DNA from: Halomarina halobia
GTDB lineage: Archaea > Halobacteriota > Halobacteria > Halobacteriales > Haloarculaceae
Reading direction: 5' to 3'
Length of the DNA stretch: 64,000 bases
NCBI RefSeq assembly: GCF_029338575.1
Contig: NZ_CP119992.1
Location: 2,418,001-2,482,000 of the forward strand
Shown: in pieces, positions 60,645 through 64,000 of the stretch
Numbering within the stretch: position 1 is the stretch's first letter
Layout: each line of letters begins with the position of its first letter
Program-made: the position numbers and the translations under genes
The notes under the pieces: generated by a model
Database searches by the model: none
Told to the model about the DNA's origin: nothing
What the model saw: the letters and a program-made list of their open reading frames with translations, nothing else

Positions 60645-62675
60645 GTGTCACAGCAGGTCGCGCGGGTGGACACGCTGTTCCTCCACGAACGAGACAGGCA
60701 CTACTCCGTCGTCGTGCGACGGGGCGGCGAGCGGGCGCTCCACGCCGTCCTCGAACTGAAGGAGACGAGCGCGGGCCCCCGCCCCGCGCGCTTTCGGGTC
60801 AAGAACGGCTCCGACGAGGACCTCCGGAGCCCCGATCAGTTCGTCGAGCTAGCGCGGCGGGCCGAGCGCATCCGCATCTCCGAGCAGACCTCCCGCGAGG
60901 GACGCGAGGAGCTCCACGACCTGCTCGACGGCTTCCAGCTCGACGCGAAGGTCGTCCGCACCTGCCGCTACTGCGCGAGCGCAGGGCAGTACTCCCCGCT
61001 CACGACCGAGACGGCGATCAGGGCGGACGACGAGTTCGTCTGCCCGGACTGCGCCAAGCGCGAACTGGAGCGGGAGCTCAACTACCGCAACCTCCGGTCG
61101 GGCGCGCGCGACCGGCTCGAAGAGCTCCTGGTCGAGGTTGGCGACCTCGAGCGCATCGTCAACCTGCTCCAGGGGCGGCTCGATCCCGAACTGACGAAGT
61201 TCGACGAGATCAGCGCGACGGTCGACGAGGTCGACCCCGTCCGGACGGACTCGCTCGACCTCCACCCGGAACTCAAGTCGCTCGTCGCGGGGAAGTTCGA
61301 CACCCTGCTGCCCGTCCAGAGCCTCGCGGTCGAGAACGGCCTGCTCGACGGGCGCGATCAGCTCGTCGTGAGCGCGACCGCGACCGGCAAGACGCTCGTC
61401 GGCGAGCTCGCCGGGATCGACCGCGTGCTGAAGGGCGAGGGGAAGATGCTCTTTCTCGTCCCCCTCGTCGCCCTCGCGAACCAGAAGCATGAGGACTTCG
61501 AGGAGCGTTACGGTCACCTCGGGGAGGTGACCATCCGCGTGGGGGCGTCGCGCATCCGCGACGACGGCGCGCGCTTCGACCCGAACGCGGACGTCATCGT
61601 CGGTACCTACGAGGGGATCGACCACGCGCTGCGCACGGGCAGGGACCTCGGCGACGTCGGAACGGTCGTCATCGACGAGGTGCACACCCTCGGCGAGCAG
61701 GAGCGCGGCCACCGCCTCGACGGGCTCGTCTCCCGGCTGAAACACTACTCCGAGACGAACGACTGCGACACGCAGTGGATCTACCTCTCGGCGACGGTCG
61801 GCAACCCCCGACAGCTCGCGGCCGGCCTCGACGCGACGCTCATCGAGTTCGAGGAGCGGCCGGTCCCCATCGAGCGCCACGTCACCTTCGCCGACGGCCA
61901 CGAGAAGGTGGACGTCGAGAACAAGCTCGTCAAGCGCGCGTTCGACGCGACGTCCTCGAAGGGGTACCGCGGTCAGACCATCATCTTCACCAACTCGCGG
62001 CGTCGCTGTCACGAGATCTCCCGCCGACTTCAGTACGACTCCGCGCCGTACCACGCCGGGCTCGATTACAAGCGGCGCAAGCGGGTCGAGCGCATGTTCG
62101 CGGACCAGGAACTCGCCGCCGTCGTCACCACCGCCGCGCTCGCCGCCGGGGTCGACTTCCCCGCCTCGCAGGTGATATTCGACTCGCTGGCGATGGGCAT
62201 CGAGTGGCTCTCGGTCCAGGAGTTCCACCAGATGCTCGGTCGCGCCGGACGGCCGGACTACCACGACAAGGGCACCGTCTACGTGCTCGTCGAACCCGAC
62301 GGCTCGTACCACAACTCGATGGAGGCGACCGAGGACGAGGTCGCGTTCACGCTCCTCAAGGGGGAGATGGAGTCCGTGATCACGCGCTACGACGAGGCCG
62401 CGGCCGTGGAGGAGACGCTCGCCAACATCGTCGTCGCCGGGCGGGGCGCGAAGCGCCTCAACGACCGGATGATCGGCGAGGTGCCGACGAAGCACGCGCT
62501 CGGCAAACTCCTCCAGTACGGCTTCATCGAGGGGGCCAGCCCGACGCGCCTCGGACGGGTCGTCTCGCGGCACTTCCTCTCGCCGAAGCGCGCGTTCGTC
62601 ATGCTCGACGGCATCCGCGCCGGAAGCGACCCCTACGACGTCGTGGCCGCCCTCGAACTGCTCGAAGAGGAGTAG
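60645..62675 (+). CDS. DEAD/DEAH-box helicase, Ski2/Hel308-like, with zinc motif
   Basis: 676 residues from GTG 60645; the open frame starts at 60582 but a TATA-like CCAAATACC lies at ~60612. An N-terminal domain with a CRYC..CPDC zinc knuckle (~105-145) precedes the helicase core: Walker A SATATGKT (243-250), DEVH (344-347), LSATVGN and QMLGRAGRP. C-terminal residues resemble Ski2-like ratchet domains. I associate it with a haloarchaeal helicase family with an extra N-terminal domain; DNA or RNA substrate is not known. Confidence 0.88.
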   Translation: MSQQVARVDTLFLHERDRHYSVVVRRGGERALHAVLELKETSAGPRPARFRVKNGSDEDLRSPDQFVELARRAERIRISEQTSREGREELHDLLDGFQLDAKVVRTCRYCASAGQYSPLTTETAIRADDEFVCPDCAKRELERELNYRNLRSGARDRLEELLVEVGDLERIVNLLQGRLDPELTKFDEISATVDEVDPVRTDSLDLHPELKSLVAGKFDTLLPVQSLAVENGLLDGRDQLVVSATATGKTLVGELAGIDRVLKGEGKMLFLVPLVALANQKHEDFEERYGHLGEVTIRVGASRIRDDGARFDPNADVIVGTYEGIDHALRTGRDLGDVGTVVIDEVHTLGEQERGHRLDGLVSRLKHYSETNDCDTQWIYLSATVGNPRQLAAGLDATLIEFEERPVPIERHVTFADGHEKVDVENKLVKRAFDATSSKGYRGQTIIFTNSRRRCHEISRRLQYDSAPYHAGLDYKRRKRVERMFADQELAAVVTTAALAAGVDFPASQVIFDSLAMGIEWLSVQEFHQMLGRAGRPDYHDKGTVYVLVEPDGSYHNSMEATEDEVAFTLLKGEMESVITRYDEAAAVEETLANIVVAGRGAKRLNDRMIGEVPTKHALGKLLQYGFIEGASPTRLGRVVSRHFLSPKRAFVMLDGIRAGSDPYDVVAALELLEEE

Positions 62676-62756
62676 GCGGACGACGGTGGGACCGCGACAC
62701 CGCCGCCGTCGATCCGCGTCCCCGCGTCGGCGTCTCCGCTGTCGACGTCGCTCCCT

Positions 62757-62999
62757 TCAGAACGACTGGAGTCGGATCTCGTCGTCGTCGACGGACGCGA
62801 CCGACGCCTTCTGCAGCGGATACGTGTCCTCGTCGCGGTCGGCCCACCCGAGCTTCGACATCACCGTCTCCGTGAGCCCCGGGTCGGGGTCCACGTAGGC
62901 GGTCCCGTGATCGACCTCGACGACGCGACCGACCGTGTCACCGTCGGCGTTCACCACTCTCTTCCCCTCGTCGTCCTCGCTGAAGTCAGTCGCTGCCAT
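62757..62999 (-). CDS. PRC-barrel domain protein
   Basis: 80 residues. KRVVNADGDTVGRVVEVDHGTAYVDPD matches a PRC-barrel fold, with the C-terminal VASVDDDEIRL strand. Archaeal PRC-barrel proteins are common, and some bind RNA or the division machinery; this one is not assigned. Confidence 0.8.
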   Translation of the reverse strand: MAATDFSEDDEGKRVVNADGDTVGRVVEVDHGTAYVDPDPGLTETVMSKLGWADRDEDTYPLQKASVASVDDDEIRLQSF

Positions 63000-63556
63000 T
63001 GCGGGTGAGAATTGAGGTCGGACGCGCTTGGTTGGCGTCCCTGCGCCCGCCGGCCGTTAATCTGCCCGGGAGTGTATCACGCTCGAGACGCTGCGCGCCT
63101 CACACGATTCCGGGCCTCCGATATCTGCGGAGACGACCACTGACCTCGTCGGGACGCCCCCCATTCGTGCCGTCCCCTCGACTCACCCCTGCACCCTCCT
63201 CGACCCTCCGCGAGGCGTTCGACCGCCCGGAGACGCCCGTCCGGCGGACGTCACCGAACGTCTCACTCGCGGGATTGCCGGTAAACGCGGCCGATGGCGT
63301 CGATGCGTTCGGGGGTGAGCGGACACCCACGCGTCGGCTCACTACACGGTGCGAACGGAGTAGGTGGTCGTCCACGTGCAGCCGGTGGTCGGGTTCTCAC
63401 CCCCTGCAGTTCGGGCAGGCGGTGGGCGATTTCCACGCGTTTCCTCCATTAGCTCCCGCGTCCTACCGTCTCTGACTGACCGGTAGGAAACCGGGGACCG
63501 AACTCAGCGATGAGTGACCGGAGGACACCCCGAGACACGATACCAGAGCAGACACG
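63000..63556. other. Gene-poor stretch before the final lipoprotein gene
   Basis: 557 bases with no convincing gene. On the minus strand a 35-codon frame (63342-63449) ends GENPTTGCTWTTTYSVRTV, and a second frame there ends SPTACPNCRG; these look like fragments of a decayed small protein. No repeat or tRNA is seen. Confidence 0.4.
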
Positions 63557-64000
63557 ATGACGGACGAACCCACACGATTCGACGGCGTCTCGCGCAGAAC
63601 ACTACTGAAAGCCAGTGCGGTCGGCATCGGCACGGTCGGGCTGGCCGGCTGTACGGGTACGGACGCGGACGCCCCCGAGGACGATCCCACTCCGGCTTCG
63701 GAGGACGCTCCCACCCCGACCTCGGAGGATGCTCCCGCTTCGGAACTAGACCTCGACACGCTGGAGGCCGACACCGAGTTCGGAACCCTCCGGGCCGAGC
63801 GTGCGGAGAACTCGTACGTCGGGCTCATCGACGACGGCCGGGCGATCGGTATCGCCTTCCTCGACGACGTTGGCGTCGGAGATGACCGCGACGTCGACGG
63901 TGAGATCGTCGTTCACCTGTACGATCGGGAGGAGCTCGCGGTCCTGATCGGCGCGGTCGATGCCGAGGGGACGGCGACGCTCGAGAGTGGTGACCTCAGC
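63557..64000 (+). CDS. Tat-exported lipoprotein, incomplete at window end
   Basis: At least 148 residues from ATG 63557, continuing past the window. Twin-arginine signal VSRRTLLKASAVG and lipobox GLAGC (Cys about residue 34), then a Thr/Pro/Glu-rich linker of two near-repeats (PASEDAPTPTSEDAPAS) and a beta-rich domain. Function unknown. The product should be lipid-anchored outside the cell. Confidence 0.75.
   Translation, partial: MTDEPTRFDGVSRRTLLKASAVGIGTVGLAGCTGTDADAPEDDPTPASEDAPTPTSEDAPASELDLDTLEADTEFGTLRAERAENSYVGLIDDGRAIGIAFLDDVGVGDDRDVDGEIVVHLYDREELAVLIGAVDAEGTATLESGDLS

Noticed and set aside
63342..63449. 35-codon frame ending GENPTTGCTWTTTYSVRTV
   Set aside because: Chagasin-like NPTTG is suggestive, but the frame is too short and a second frame there ends in a CPNC motif; kept only as possible decayed DNA.

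Overview
The window is chromosomal DNA from a haloarchaeon (class Halobacteria). The evidence is very high GC, strongly acidic proteins, TATA boxes sitting about 25-30 bases ahead of start codons (leaderless transcription), Tat and lipobox signals, coenzyme F420 genes (cofE, mer), archaeal aIF1, a PIN/ATPase/KH protein of the PINA type, a J-domain 2Fe-2S ferredoxin and tRNA genes without encoded CCA. I cannot name the genus.

Layout. 0-5.2 kb: membrane protein, HerA/DUF87-type ATPase, a decayed DedA gene with an internal TGA, a thrombospondin-type-3 repeat membrane protein with a cytoplasmic winged helix, a sequon-rich lipoprotein and a phosphoesterase. 5.5-8.0 kb: tRNA-Ser(CGA) followed by an accessory patch (broken zinc-finger gene, two divergent paralogous regulators, a wHTH-PIN toxin-antitoxin pair with a palindromic operator). 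8.2-23.5 kb: housekeeping genes (amidase, bifunctional nuclease, ferredoxin, PINA, M20 and M32 peptidases, flippase, 2-hydroxyacid dehydrogenase, Nudix-eIF2B fusion, YfcE-like phosphoesterase, cofE, mer). 23.5-26.3 kb: accessory patch with HEPN/nucleotidyltransferase and DUF5615/DUF433 modules; the first is bracketed by a 53-bp direct repeat of the end of the preceding zinc-finger gene. 26.5-30.7 kb: moxR-DUF58-transglutaminase operon. 30.8-37.2 kb: aIF1, rhodanese, a Nudix operon, glutamate dehydrogenase, rimI and an overlooked 55-residue gene. 37.3-50.7 kb: cell-surface metallopeptidase, aconitase, YeiH-type transporter, dUTPase, lipoprotein, SDR, a frameshifted amidohydrolase, flavin reductase, metzincin and aldo/keto reductase. 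51-53.6 kb: AT-richer island next to tRNA-Arg(CCG) with a tyrosine-recombinase remnant and a DUF234-type ATPase. 53.6-64 kb: MATE exporter, membrane ferredoxin, M14 peptidase, 2-oxoacid dehydrogenase E1 plus lipoyl operon, cupin, Ski2-like helicase, PRC-barrel protein and a lipoprotein running off the end.

The most unusual material is non-coding. A 50-bp core with its own TATA box is nearly identical at 45.58 and 59.76 kb and continues into a looser repeat of about 250-300 bp. Behind the SDR gene lies a run of eight near-perfect hairpins. Two 3'-flanking elements (11.07 and 45.29 kb) share a layout and differ by a compensatory base pair. A nested 156-nt hairpin lies at 32.5 kb. These look like families of structured RNA or small mobile repeats. 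Together with the three accessory patches (tRNA-Ser, the 53-bp repeat locus, tRNA-Arg) they are where new biology is most likely.
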